DNA of 45,315 nucleotides from NCBI GenBank assembly GCA_002495025.1, contig DADP01000026.1:55744-101058 (forward strand), written 5' to 3'. The translations under genes were made by a program, and so were the position numbers. Positions 23,107-31,646 of this stretch are shown here, in pieces; the stretch's first letter is position 1, and each line of letters starts with the position of its first letter. Origin of the DNA: Desulfurococcaceae archaeon UBA285. Lineage in GTDB: Archaea; Thermoproteota; Thermoprotei_A; Sulfolobales; Desulfurococcaceae. A model generated the notes under the pieces. That model was given only the letters and a program-made list of their open reading frames with translations, searched no databases and was not told the origin of the DNA.

Positions 23107-24238
23107 AAGGAGACACCTTTAAACAAGGCTCAAGGACTGTATTGAATAAATCTCTTTCTACAACACACCCTGTTCCAACAATAGAAGAGACCACTTTAAC
23201 ACCCTCTTTTACTACAGTATTATTCATTAATACAGAGTCGTAAATATACGAGTTTCTCTGGATGACACTATTATGCCATACAACACTATAAGACAATCTA
23301 GCACCAGATTCCACTCTAACTCCTTCTTCTAAAACTACATAGGGCCCTATTCTAGCACCTGATTCTACAATTGTATTTCTACCAATATAGACGGGCGGGT
23401 ATATTTCACCATGTACTTCTGATTCTTCGCCGACAACTACACCTTTCGAGTAGACTACTCCTCTGTGATTCCACCCTAAAACCTTGTTGTCTAGAAAGTC
23501 CCAGAGTGCTTCTTTATATACTTCAACTCTACCAATATCATTCCAGTATGTATCAGCCGGGGCGATCCACCCTTTAATTCTATATCCAGCTTCAAGGAGG
23601 AATGGAAAAACGTGTCTACCAAAATCCATTAATCCCTGGTTTTCCAAGAGTATGTCTAGGAGTTCTTCTCTAAATGCATATATTCCCGCGTTGACTAGAT
23701 TACTATAGAATCCCTTTGATTTAATTCCATGAAACGCGAGTGAAATCAAGTAGATTTCAAGAGATGGTGGTTTTTCAGAAAATAATACTATGTTTGAATT
23801 GGGATCCATGTAGACTAGTCCATATGGTAGTGGATTATCAACTTCTTTTAATACAATAGAAGCTATTTCTCTATGGCTTAAATGATACTCGAAAAACCTC
23901 TTATAGGGGATATTTGTAACTACGTCGCCCATGGATACAATGAAGTCTCCTTTAATAAACCTGGCAACCAATCTAACAGCATCGGCTGTGTCTTTAGAGT
24001 CTAATAGGAGTGGAGTAACGTTTCTTCGGCCTTGAAAATACTTGACTATTTGCTCTCCGAGATATCTAGCAGTAATCAATATATTGTCAAATCCATTATT
24101 CTCTAGAAACGAAATAATATACTCTAGTAAGGGTGCTCCAGCAAACGGTACGAGGGGTTTGGGTACGATTTTAGTTAGTGGGGAGAGACGAGAACCTACA
24201 CCACCAGCAAGTACAACGGCTGTGGGCAATCCAATCAC
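23090..24238 (-). CDS. Sugar-1-phosphate nucleotidyltransferase with left-handed beta-helix domain
   Basis: A 382-residue NDP-sugar pyrophosphorylase. The nucleotide-binding signature L-A-G-G-V-G-S-R-L-x-P-L-T-x-x-x-P-K-P-L is at 10-30, G-D is near 108, and the sugar-binding N-A-G-I-Y-A-F is near 189-195. From about 270 to the end a hexapeptide-repeat (left-handed beta-helix) domain is seen. The family forms GDP-mannose or a related NDP-sugar; specificity cannot be fixed by eye. Its 3' end overlaps the pseudo-mutase gene. It starts 52 nt after DUF711. Confidence 0.87.
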   Translation of the reverse strand: MIGLPTAVVLAGGVGSRLSPLTKIVPKPLVPFAGAPLLEYIISFLENNGFDNILITARYLGEQIVKYFQGRRNVTPLLLDSKDTADAVRLVARFIKGDFIVSMGDVVTNIPYKRFFEYHLSHREIASIVLKEVDNPLPYGLVYMDPNSNIVLFSEKPPSLEIYLISLAFHGIKSKGFYSNLVNAGIYAFREELLDILLENQGLMDFGRHVFPFLLEAGYRIKGWIAPADTYWNDIGRVEVYKEALWDFLDNKVLGWNHRGVVYSKGVVVGEESEVHGEIYPPVYIGRNTIVESGARIGPYVVLEEGVRVESGARLSYSVVWHNSVIQRNSYIYDSVLMNNTVVKEGVKVVSSIVGTGCVVERDLFNTVLEPCLKVSPYEVKG

Positions 24239-24290
24239 AATTATTATTTCTTTGTTCGTGGTAAAAAATCTTTATTTCTAGGTGCTCTAC

Positions 24291-25355
24291 TTAGTAGTCT
24301 ATAACTACTACTCTTCCAAATCTACCAAGATCTACTGTGTCGCCTGGTTTAGAGGAGACTGGTATTGCTCTAATAGACAATGGCTTTTTCTTCACGTATT
24401 TAATGGACATTAAACCAGCTATAATCCTCGCTAGAGACTCCGTGTTTTCTGGTACAACAATCATGTCTACTCCTGCAACACAAGTTGAAGCTAGGAGTAG
24501 TAGGTCTCTCGCTCGTATTAGTCCTCTGCGTCCATATTCAAGTAGTATAGAGTCCTCTGCGTAGGGTAGCATTACTTCGTTAAATCCTATTCTAATAGAA
24601 CTATCACTAGTATCATCTATTACCTTGTTGAGAAGCCATGTATAGTATACTCCACTAGAATCTAGTACACTATATCCTGCTTCAACGTATAGCTGGACCA
24701 CACTGTTTTCCATCCAGGGGGATAAACTATAGTCGACGAATACTGGTAGCCCAGTAGTATTCCTGGTTATTTCTACTACTCTATTTACTTCTCTAAAAAC
24801 AGATCTAAACGCTTCCCATATAGTCAAACCCTCTTTGAGTTTTCTAAGTACTAGTTCAGGGTAGAGAAATGCCAGTCCTATTGCCTCACTCCCCCTACTC
24901 GATGAGTCAGGGAAGTATGGTGTTTGAAAATACTCGTCGTGGAATCCAATTGCAAATCTAGTTGCGTTTTCCGGGTTTATAGATGCTATTTTATGTATTA
25001 GAGACGAGTATTCTCGTGCTTTATCAATACTTGGCTCTTTATTGTATAATACTGGAACAAATAGTCCTTTAGAAGTGAATTCAATAATATCTTCGAAACC
25101 GTACTCGCTATTATAGCCAGTACTAACTAACAACCCCCTTTCTAAGTAGTCGACGAGTTTGTAGATTATTTCTCTACGTGGTCCAGGTAGAGATATGCGT
25201 TTAGTAAACACGTGGTATCCCTGGTTTTCAAGTGTTTTCTCGAGGACGCTGTGTATTTCACTAGCTCTATGTATAATACTCTCTAGTTCTTCTCTTGTTT
25301 CTACACGTGGAGTAAAATAGGTAATAGCTCTAACAATAAGACTATTTTGGGTCAA
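24291..25355 (-). CDS. DUF711 / UPF0210-family protein
   Basis: A 354-residue protein with the typical opening I-V-R-A-I-T-Y-F and a later P-V-F-V-D-Y-S-L-S-P-W segment of the DUF711 family, which is structurally related to pyruvate formate-lyase-like barrels. The function is unknown. It starts at TTG 25355. It heads the minus-strand run leading to the nucleotidyltransferase and is divergent from the aminotransferase. Confidence 0.78.
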   Translation of the reverse strand: MTQNSLIVRAITYFTPRVETREELESIIHRASEIHSVLEKTLENQGYHVFTKRISLPGPRREIIYKLVDYLERGLLVSTGYNSEYGFEDIIEFTSKGLFVPVLYNKEPSIDKAREYSSLIHKIASINPENATRFAIGFHDEYFQTPYFPDSSSRGSEAIGLAFLYPELVLRKLKEGLTIWEAFRSVFREVNRVVEITRNTTGLPVFVDYSLSPWMENSVVQLYVEAGYSVLDSSGVYYTWLLNKVIDDTSDSSIRIGFNEVMLPYAEDSILLEYGRRGLIRARDLLLLASTCVAGVDMIVVPENTESLARIIAGLMSIKYVKKKPLSIRAIPVSSKPGDTVDLGRFGRVVVIDY

Positions 25356-25461
25356 CTGTCTTCCACCATAGTTGATAGTAGGGTTTAGCTGTGTATTAAA
25401 CTGGAATTATATGATTATTCATAGATATATACTTATACTATCCAATACGTAGAAGTAAAGA

Positions 25462-25471
25462 GTATATAAAC
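25462..25471 (+). promoter_or_regulatory. TATA box and purine-rich BRE for the aminotransferase gene
   Basis: GTATATAAAC (25462-25471), preceded by the purine-rich AGAAGTAAAG, lies 18-27 nt upstream of ATG 25489. This is close to the leaderless-mRNA spacing. Confidence 0.6.
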
Positions 25472-25488
25472 TAGTACACATATTTTAA

Positions 25489-26859
25489 ATGACTGGTGGT
25501 CTCTTATTGAAGCCAGTTGTAAATATTAAGCCTGGAAGTGAGGGTTCAAAAGCAAAGTATTGGATTGAAGAACACTATAAATACGTTGCAACAACAACTC
25601 ACGATCCCCAAGACCTACCACTAGTTATAGAGAGAGGAGAAGGAGTTTGGCTCTACGATGTAGATGGAAATAAATACCTTGATTTCACTAGTGGAATAGG
25701 AGTATGTAATATTGGATATCCAACACACCCAGAAGTAAAGAAAGCAGTAATTGAACAACTAGAGAAAATAGCCCACGCTGCTGGAACAGACTTCTACAAT
25801 CCATATCAAGTAATGCTGGCAAAGAAGCTATCTACAATAGCACCGGGTGACTTTCCAAAGAAAGTCTTTTTCTCAAATAGTGGTACAGAAGCCAATGAAG
25901 CAGCTATAAAGATTGTTAGACAGGCTACTGGACGTAAATTCATAATTGCATTCTATGGTGGATTCCACGGTAGAACAATGGGTTCACTAGCACTAACAGC
26001 AAGTAAAAACGTACAGAAGAAAGGAGTGTTCCCATGGATGCCGGGTGTTGTACACGTTCCATATCCAAACCCATATAGAAACCCATGGCACATAAATGGA
26101 TACGAGCAACCAGAAGAACTAGTAAATAGAGTATTAGAGTTTATTGAGGAATACGTATTAGACAAGATTCTACCACCAGATGAAGTAGCAGCAGTTATCT
26201 CTGAGCCAATACAGGGAGAGGGTGGATATGTAGTTCCACCAAAAATGTTCTTTGCAGAGTTAAAGAAACTACTAGATAAGTATGGAATACTATTCATAGA
26301 CGACGAAGTACAAATGGGTATGGGTAGAACTGGTAGAATGTTTGCTATTGAACACTTCAATGTAGCACCGGATATTATATCACTAGCTAAAGCACTGAGT
26401 GGTGGAGTAGTACCTATTGGTGCAACAATATTTAGAGCTGAATTAGACTTTAAACAATCAGGAATACACAGTAATACATTTGGAGGCCATGCACTAGCAT
26501 CTATTGCAGCGTTAAAGACAATAGAGGTAATTGAAGGACTACTGCCACACGTACAAAAACTCGAAAAGATATTCGCCGAGGAATTAATGCCCTTGAAGGA
26601 AAAATACGAGAAAGTAGGTGATGTAAGAGGTATTGGACTAGCATGGGGTGTAGAAATAGTTGTAGATAAAAAATCTAAGAAGCCAGATCCCCAGACGAGA
26701 AACAAGATTATAAAAACAGCATTAGAGAGTGGACTAGTACTACTACCATGTGGAAAAAGCTCTATTAGACTAATACCACCATTAGTTATCAGCGAAGAAG
26801 AAGCGAAAACAGGACTAGAAATATTCGCTAAAGCAGTTAAAGAAGCTGTCTCAGCGTAG
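25489..26859 (+). CDS. Class III PLP-dependent aminotransferase
   Basis: A 456-residue class III aminotransferase of the 4-aminobutyrate/ornithine/acetylornithine type. The PLP-binding Lys is K301 in S-L-A-K-A-L-S-G-G, preceded by I-D-D-E-V-Q-M-G-M-G-R-T-G about 30 residues earlier. S-N-S-G-T-E-A-N near 129-136 binds the cofactor phosphate. Length and N-terminal extension match the broad-substrate archaeal enzymes, including the Thermococcales ornithine aminotransferase and amino-acid racemase group, so the donor is not determined. It is a single gene with its own promoter. It could feed amino acid catabolism with the proline dehydrogenase-like operon. Confidence 0.87.
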   Translation: MTGGLLLKPVVNIKPGSEGSKAKYWIEEHYKYVATTTHDPQDLPLVIERGEGVWLYDVDGNKYLDFTSGIGVCNIGYPTHPEVKKAVIEQLEKIAHAAGTDFYNPYQVMLAKKLSTIAPGDFPKKVFFSNSGTEANEAAIKIVRQATGRKFIIAFYGGFHGRTMGSLALTASKNVQKKGVFPWMPGVVHVPYPNPYRNPWHINGYEQPEELVNRVLEFIEEYVLDKILPPDEVAAVISEPIQGEGGYVVPPKMFFAELKKLLDKYGILFIDDEVQMGMGRTGRMFAIEHFNVAPDIISLAKALSGGVVPIGATIFRAELDFKQSGIHSNTFGGHALASIAALKTIEVIEGLLPHVQKLEKIFAEELMPLKEKYEKVGDVRGIGLAWGVEIVVDKKSKKPDPQTRNKIIKTALESGLVLLPCGKSSIRLIPPLVISEEEAKTGLEIFAKAVKEAVSA

Positions 26860-27369
26860 AAGAATAATCAATGCATATATAATGGCTAGTACAATCAGTG
26901 CTACTCCAATCCATAGAAATATCCTGTGGGTTTTTAAACCAGCAATTTTCTCAACTGGTTTTCCAGCAACAACTCTCTCTTCTTCTTGCTCTATTCTAAA
27001 TTCTTGCTCTATTCTAAATGTTGCTTCACGTGGACTTGTATCTATGGTTTTACTCTCTCTACACGGGGTGCTAGATAAAACCTTGAATAATACATCAGAG
27101 TAATCTCGTAGTTTACGAATTCTAGGGTCTCTAGCAATACAGGCTTCAATCTCGTCTCTGTGGCATGAGAGAGTAGATATATATTCTGAGAGCAAGCGGT
27201 GTTTTAATATCTCCTCGAAGAGGGTTTTTGCTTTTAATTGATCACCAAATGCATAGTCTTCTACATCGTATGCTAGAGATGATAGTTTAACGAGAAAGCT
27301 ATCTAGAGATTTATAGTGTTTAAACTCGCTTGATAAAACAAGTGCTTTTTCATTAATCCACTCCTCCAT
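26851..27369 (-). CDS. Tail-anchored membrane protein next to TrkH, function unknown
   Basis: 172 residues from ATG 27369 (GTG 27381 is the longer option). The N-terminal 140 residues are helical and charged; the last 20-25 form one membrane helix with a short basic end (L-L-R), which makes a tail-anchored topology likely. A six-residue repeat F-R-I-E-Q-E occurs twice in a row near 120-131, from an 18-bp tandem duplication. It follows trkH by 12 nt and so is probably co-transcribed; it could be an accessory or regulatory partner. The 3' end overlaps the converging aminotransferase gene by 9 bp. Confidence 0.6.
   Translation of the reverse strand: MEEWINEKALVLSSEFKHYKSLDSFLVKLSSLAYDVEDYAFGDQLKAKTLFEEILKHRLLSEYISTLSCHRDEIEACIARDPRIRKLRDYSDVLFKVLSSTPCRESKTIDTSPREATFRIEQEFRIEQEEERVVAGKPVEKIAGLKTHRIFLWIGVALIVLAIIYALIILLR
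26983..27018 (-). repeat. 18-bp exact tandem duplication in the tail-anchored protein gene
   Basis: The 18-bp unit ttcttgctctattctaaa occurs twice without mismatch (26983-27000 and 27001-27018). It keeps the frame and doubles the peptide F-R-I-E-Q-E. The lack of divergence points to a recent event. Confidence 0.9.
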
Positions 27370-27381
27370 GCAAAAACCCAC

Positions 27382-28926
27382 CTATCCAGGTATAACTTGT
27401 ATAATTCTTCTATATATTAGTAAACCGAGAACGACAAATAACGGTATGTATTCAAGTCTTCCAAGATACATGAGAACCATTAATACTAGTTTAACTATGA
27501 ACGGTGCCTCGGGTGATGCTATTCCAACAGATAATCCAACTGCTCCAGCCGCTGAAGAAGCCTCGAAAAATGCATCTATAAAATCATGGTTTGAAACCGC
27601 TGATTTTATAATACCTGCACCAATAAGCACTATGAAGAAGTGTAGGAGAATGTATAGAATCATATTTGAAACTTCTTTTTCATCTAGTACTTTCTCGCCC
27701 ATTGTTATATCTTGTGTTATACCACCTCCACTTATCAGGCCGAGAATGTAGGTCTTGATTTTTTTGAGAAATACTAGAAATCTAATTGTTTTAATTCCAC
27801 CAGCAGTCGAGAAACTCATACCTCCTAGAAGCATTGCGAGAATGAGTAGTAGTTTCATTGAGGTGGGCATTGATGCAATATTTCCAATATTAAAGCCCGT
27901 TGTAGTTAGAGCTGATATGGCATTGAAAGAACCGTATAATAGACTAATTCCAGGATTAAAGCTTGTAGCGGGGAGGATTATTGCGAAGGATAATAGAGAG
28001 AATACTAGATTGAGGTATAAGAACCCTCTAAACTCCTCGCTATCCCATGCTTTTTTTAGTTCGCCGTCGAGTATGTATGCTAGTACTACGAAGTTGAAGC
28101 CTCCAATGATCATTAGTGTAGTAATAGGGTATATGCTTTGAGGAGCATATTGAAAAACTTTTTCATAATTTGCATCATAGGTACTCATACCTCCAGTAGC
28201 AATAGCAGTCATAACGTGTACTATAGCGTCAAGGGGTTCCACGCCAGAGTATATACAGACAACTATTCCTGCAACAGTAATTAAGAAATACATGTAGAAA
28301 ATCTTCACGGCAGACTCTCTTAGAGAGAGGGATATACGAGTGGGGCGCTCTAGGCTATACAGGATATGACCAAACCTCCAGAAGAATGGTAGAAATACCG
28401 AGGCGAATACTATTACACCTAGCTCGCCAACCCACTGCATTAAACCCCTCCAAAACAAAACACCTTTCGACATGTAGTCTAGTCCTCTTAGAACAGTGAG
28501 CCCTGTCCCAGTGAAACCAGAGATACTTTCAAACAACGCGTCAATATAGCTTATTCTAAGCTCTATACTGAGAGGAATAGCTGTCAATACAGGTATAACA
28601 ATCCAGACTAGTGAATAAGAAATTAAAGCTTCAAAATAAGAAAACTCGGGTACGCCGTATTTTGATTCTAGGTGTTCATAGAATAGAAAACTGGCGAGTG
28701 CATATAGTGCTCCAAATACGAAGAAAGCTAGACTTGGTTTTGCACCATACAATGCGTCAACAATGGGTACAAGTAACATTAAAGTACCAATAATTATAAT
28801 TACTGGCAGTATTCCCTGGAGTATTTTTATAATAGACTTCTCTGACTTCTCCGAGTTACCAGGTTCCTCCATACTTTGTTTTTCACCATTAGCGAATAGG
28901 CCACTATAACCCATATATGACCACAT
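27382..28926 (-). CDS. trkH: TrkH-family potassium uptake protein
   Basis: A 514-residue membrane protein with the four half-filter loops of TrkH/KtrB: S-G-F-T-G-T-G-L (loop 1), A-T-G-G-M-S-T (loop 2), T-T-T-G-F-N (loop 3) and A-A-G-A-V-G-L (loop 4). Each carries the conserved Gly of the potassium filter. The soluble N-terminal 30 residues are charged. No TrkA/KtrA gene is in the window. A TATA-like element (28928-28942, minus strand) is very close to ATG 28926, which favours M5 (28914) or later as the real start. The tail-anchored protein follows. Confidence 0.9.
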   Translation of the reverse strand: MWSYMGYSGLFANGEKQSMEEPGNSEKSEKSIIKILQGILPVIIIIGTLMLLVPIVDALYGAKPSLAFFVFGALYALASFLFYEHLESKYGVPEFSYFEALISYSLVWIVIPVLTAIPLSIELRISYIDALFESISGFTGTGLTVLRGLDYMSKGVLFWRGLMQWVGELGVIVFASVFLPFFWRFGHILYSLERPTRISLSLRESAVKIFYMYFLITVAGIVVCIYSGVEPLDAIVHVMTAIATGGMSTYDANYEKVFQYAPQSIYPITTLMIIGGFNFVVLAYILDGELKKAWDSEEFRGFLYLNLVFSLLSFAIILPATSFNPGISLLYGSFNAISALTTTGFNIGNIASMPTSMKLLLILAMLLGGMSFSTAGGIKTIRFLVFLKKIKTYILGLISGGGITQDITMGEKVLDEKEVSNMILYILLHFFIVLIGAGIIKSAVSNHDFIDAFFEASSAAGAVGLSVGIASPEAPFIVKLVLMVLMYLGRLEYIPLFVVLGLLIYRRIIQVIPG

Positions 28927-29021
28927 AAATATTTTTAAACCAGGCTTATTAAGTGAATTTATAAGGCCCTGGTATTAGATTAAGGACAGTGTAGAATTTA
29001 ACTATATTGAGGGATTTCCAA

Positions 29022-29300
29022 GTGAGCAAGCCCCAAAAGAATTTGAAACCACCGAGTCCACTAAAGGTATTGAAAACATCTGAAGGAAACATTGTATTGG
29101 TTAAAACAAAAGGTGGATACGAATACATTGGAGTATTAGAACTGGCAGATGGAGTAATGAATGTTGTATTAAGAGACTGTATTGAATATACAAACAACAA
29201 GCCAACTATGAGGCTTGGAAGAGTGATAATCAGAGGAAGCAATATAGAGTTTGTCAGCGTAGACTATGCTAGAGTAGCACCAGACCAGGTCTCTCTCTAG
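29022..29300 (+). CDS. Sm-like (Lsm/SmAP) RNA-binding protein
   Basis: About 92 residues from GTG 29022 (TTG 29007 is longer). The Sm1 motif is seen in V-L-V-K-T-K-G-G-Y-E-Y-I-G-V-L-E-L-A-D, and Sm2 in L-G-R-V-I-I-R-G-S-N-I. Archaeal SmAPs form heptameric or hexameric rings that bind U-rich RNA. A basic, Pro-rich N-terminal extension of about 25 residues is longer than in typical SmAP1. It stands alone between divergent trkH and the converging methyltransferase gene. Confidence 0.83.
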   Translation: MSKPQKNLKPPSPLKVLKTSEGNIVLVKTKGGYEYIGVLELADGVMNVVLRDCIEYTNNKPTMRLGRVIIRGSNIEFVSVDYARVAPDQVSL

Positions 29301-29355
29301 CAATAATAATATGTGCAAACAAATCTGGAACTAGAAACCAGCATACAGTAGAATT

Positions 29356-29853
29356 TTAGAGAGTTGAAAATACATCATCAATACAGCTACCAAGGTAGAC
29401 GTAGTTTTCATCGAGGTCGCTTGGAGAAACACTATATGTTCGTGGATAGCCAGTAATAACAACGCGGCCTCTAGGACCCGCAATAGCTTTGAACTCCTGG
29501 AGGACTAGTTTGTCTTTTCTTAGAGCCCCCCACGTAGAAATCGAAACAACTAGTGAATTCAATTCCTCGCGGATAGGTAGCTCCTCTCCATAAGCCTGAA
29601 TTAATATTGTAAATGGCGTAGTGATCTTTTTTGAAGCTATTTTCAACATTCCATAGTCTGGTTCAATACAGATATACCTGCCGTTAAAACCATGTTTACT
29701 CGATATATATTCGTAGAGAAAGCCCGTTCCACAACCAATATCAACTATTTCCCCCTGAAATACTACCCCAAGCTTCTCTAAACACTCGTATTTCCTGTAT
29801 TGTTCATCTCGAAATAGTTTCTCGTATACTCCTGGTTTAATAAGGTGTTTCAT
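29356..29853 (-). CDS. SAM-dependent methyltransferase, small
   Basis: A 165-residue class I methyltransferase. Motif I is V-D-I-G-C-G-T-G (37-44), the acidic residue is near 65 (C-I-E-P-D), and a later R-V-V-I-T-G strand is near 125. It is shorter than most class I enzymes (200 or more), lacking a C-terminal sheet part, so the substrate is not predictable. The ATG overlaps the nucS stop (ATGA), indicating translational coupling and possibly a shared role. Confidence 0.78.
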   Translation of the reverse strand: MKHLIKPGVYEKLFRDEQYRKYECLEKLGVVFQGEIVDIGCGTGFLYEYISSKHGFNGRYICIEPDYGMLKIASKKITTPFTILIQAYGEELPIREELNSLVVSISTWGALRKDKLVLQEFKAIAGPRGRVVITGYPRTYSVSPSDLDENYVYLGSCIDDVFSTL

Positions 29854-30641
29854 TCCCGTTCACTCTTCAAGTACTTGAAGAGTGATGTTTTTTCTCTTTC
29901 CCTCTCTTTCTTAATCAACTCCCATATTTTCTTCAAGTCTACGTGTTTATATTCTAATCCAAGTTTTAGAAGTGTCTCGATACATGTTGGTGCAAATGCT
30001 GGTGCTACTAGTATTCCCCTCGGCCTCTCTCTGTATTCTCTAGTATATGATTCTACATACTTGTATAGTTGTAGTGCTGCTTCTTTTGTAGCCGTTATTC
30101 TCTTTAACTCTATAATTACTGGTCTTCCATTTTTATCAACAGCGTAGATGTCTATAAAGCCGTCTCCAATGGGTTTTTCTACTTCGCGGACTACCAATCC
30201 CTCTTCTATCATTGATGGATTAGAAATCAAAACACTCCGCATTTCATTTTCGTCTACATACATTGTAAATAAACCTGGGTCTACGAGTTTACCTGTGATT
30301 AACAAGTCTATTCTATACAAGCTAATAGTGAGGTATTCTCTTGGCTTGTCTCGTATAGCGTGGATTATAAGACCAGTGTCTTCACGGTATATTGTTTCAA
30401 TTACAGATGTTGATGGCTGCCAGTTTATTGGTGAATAACCTGTTGGACCGTGGACAAGGACGGCACCGTCTTGTTTTATAATGATTACTCTTTCACCTGG
30501 TTCTAGTCTAGAAGCAGCTCTACCCTCATAGTCTACTCTACACTCTCCAATAATAATGACTAAGTTTCTCGATGCTAGCGCGGATTTAATAATTGAAACA
30601 GCATCTGAGAGTACTGGTTTCTCATAGATAGATATAGTCAT
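29850..30641 (-). CDS. nucS: Endonuclease NucS / EndoMS
   Basis: A 263-residue nuclease that cleaves mismatched or branched DNA in archaea. The N-terminal DNA-binding domain (about 1-125) is followed by a RecB-like catalytic domain with D164 in G-F-I-D-I-Y, E178-L-K180 and Q191. The C-terminal T-S-L-F-K-Y-L (252-258) resembles a PCNA-binding PIP box and is encoded within a perfect 26-bp palindrome. It is the first gene of a pair with the methyltransferase and is divergent from the UPF0282 gene. Confidence 0.93.
   Translation of the reverse strand: MTISIYEKPVLSDAVSIIKSALASRNLVIIIGECRVDYEGRAASRLEPGERVIIIKQDGAVLVHGPTGYSPINWQPSTSVIETIYREDTGLIIHAIRDKPREYLTISLYRIDLLITGKLVDPGLFTMYVDENEMRSVLISNPSMIEEGLVVREVEKPIGDGFIDIYAVDKNGRPVIIELKRITATKEAALQLYKYVESYTREYRERPRGILVAPAFAPTCIETLLKLGLEYKHVDLKKIWELIKKEREREKTSLFKYLKSERE
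29860..29885. repeat. 26-bp perfect palindrome inside the nucS 3' end
   Basis: The sequence centred between 29872 and 29873 is fully self-complementary for 13 bases each way (arm TCACTCTTCAAGT). It encodes the S-L-F-K-Y-L-K-S part of the PIP-like tail. In RNA it would form a hairpin just before the nucS/methyltransferase junction. Confidence 0.95.
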
Positions 30642-30650
30642 TTCTCAACC

Positions 30651-30660
30651 CATACTATAT
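30651..30660 (+). promoter_or_regulatory. TATA-like promoter for the UPF0282 gene
   Basis: CATACTATAT at 30651-30660 lies 24-33 nt upstream of ATG 30684. The nucS start is just 42 nt away on the other strand, so both promoters are packed into this gap. Confidence 0.45.
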
Positions 30661-30683
30661 TAGCACAAGTAGAGTATTAAACA

Positions 30684-31580
30684 ATGGTGTCTACTACGAG
30701 AGTGAAACTAGTAGCTTTTGATAGTATGGGAGTTAGAAGTATGGCTACAATTATTGAATCAAGCGCTGGATTAATATTTATTGATCCAGGTGCTGCTCTA
30801 GCACCATGGCGCTATAATCTTCCACCTCATGAAGTAGAGTTGAAGACTCTGAGAGAATTCCTCGAAGAGATATATAGGTATATGCGTGAAGCCGATTATG
30901 TTGTAATTACTCACTATCATAGAGATCACTATTTGTATAGGAGTGGCGAGGAAGAATACTATAGTGGTAAAACACTGTTTATTAAACACCCTACTAACAT
31001 GATCAATCGTAGTCAATATGTTAGAGCATATGTATTACTAAAGAAAATGAACGTGGAAAACAAGGCAAAACATGTTTTATACGCTGACAACTCGGTAATC
31101 AATATAGATGGAGTTAAAATAGAGTTTTCAAAACCACTACCTCATGGTGAATGCAATTCTAAACTAGGCTGGGTAATTACCGCTAACATTATTGAAGATG
31201 GAGAAGTAGTTTCTTTTGCTAGTGATACACAAGGCTGTATGTGTAGAGAGTGCTTGGATTACATCCACAGAGTCAGCCCAGACCTGCTAATTATTAGTGG
31301 TCCACCAGTATACCTTGGATTAAAAGACATACCGCTAAATACAGTAAAACTAGTTGAATCAATGAAACCTGGTTCAACCATTATAATAGACCACCACTTC
31401 TTGAGAGAGAAAAACTACATAGAATACATGGAGAAATTGAGGAGAATTAGAAGTGATGTTAGAGTAGTAACAGCAGCTGAATACATGCATAGAGAAATCA
31501 AGCAGTTAGAAGCCTATAGAGATCAATTGTGGCGCGTGCAGAGCAAGCCCCGTGTACTAGACGAAATCGAAGAAGAATAG
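30684..31580 (+). CDS. UPF0282 metallo-beta-lactamase-fold hydrolase
   Basis: A 298-residue MBL-fold protein of the UPF0282/COG2248 archaeal family. The metal motif is H77-Y-H79-R-D81-H82; a further His is in P-H-G-E-C near 153, Asp in A-S-D-T-Q-G near 180, and a final I-I-D-H-H near 236. The substrate is unknown; the family is a predicted hydrolase. The C-terminal 40 residues are a charged helix. It has its own promoter and precedes the CDF transporter by 66 nt. Confidence 0.85.
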   Translation: MVSTTRVKLVAFDSMGVRSMATIIESSAGLIFIDPGAALAPWRYNLPPHEVELKTLREFLEEIYRYMREADYVVITHYHRDHYLYRSGEEEYYSGKTLFIKHPTNMINRSQYVRAYVLLKKMNVENKAKHVLYADNSVINIDGVKIEFSKPLPHGECNSKLGWVITANIIEDGEVVSFASDTQGCMCRECLDYIHRVSPDLLIISGPPVYLGLKDIPLNTVKLVESMKPGSTIIIDHHFLREKNYIEYMEKLRRIRSDVRVVTAAEYMHREIKQLEAYRDQLWRVQSKPRVLDEIEEE

Positions 31581-31613
31581 TTTGAACCATTAAACTTTAA
31601 AAGGGGTTGTTAC

Positions 31614-31627
31614 ACAAAAATAATATA
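31614..31627 (+). promoter_or_regulatory. TATA-like promoter for the CDF transporter gene
   Basis: CAAAAATAATATAG lies 20-33 nt upstream of TTG 31647, consistent with leaderless transcription and supporting the TTG start. Confidence 0.45.
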
Positions 31628-31646
31628 GTTTGGTGACTATAGAGAA

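Noticed and set aside
25953..26705. 250-codon minus-strand open frame inside the aminotransferase gene
   Set aside because: Fully antisense to a clear class III aminotransferase; Ser/Pro/Cys-rich product with no domain.
29301..29355. Small hairpin CTGG...CCAG between the Sm-like and methyltransferase genes as a terminator
   Set aside because: Only a 4-bp stem without a following T-tract; too weak to call.
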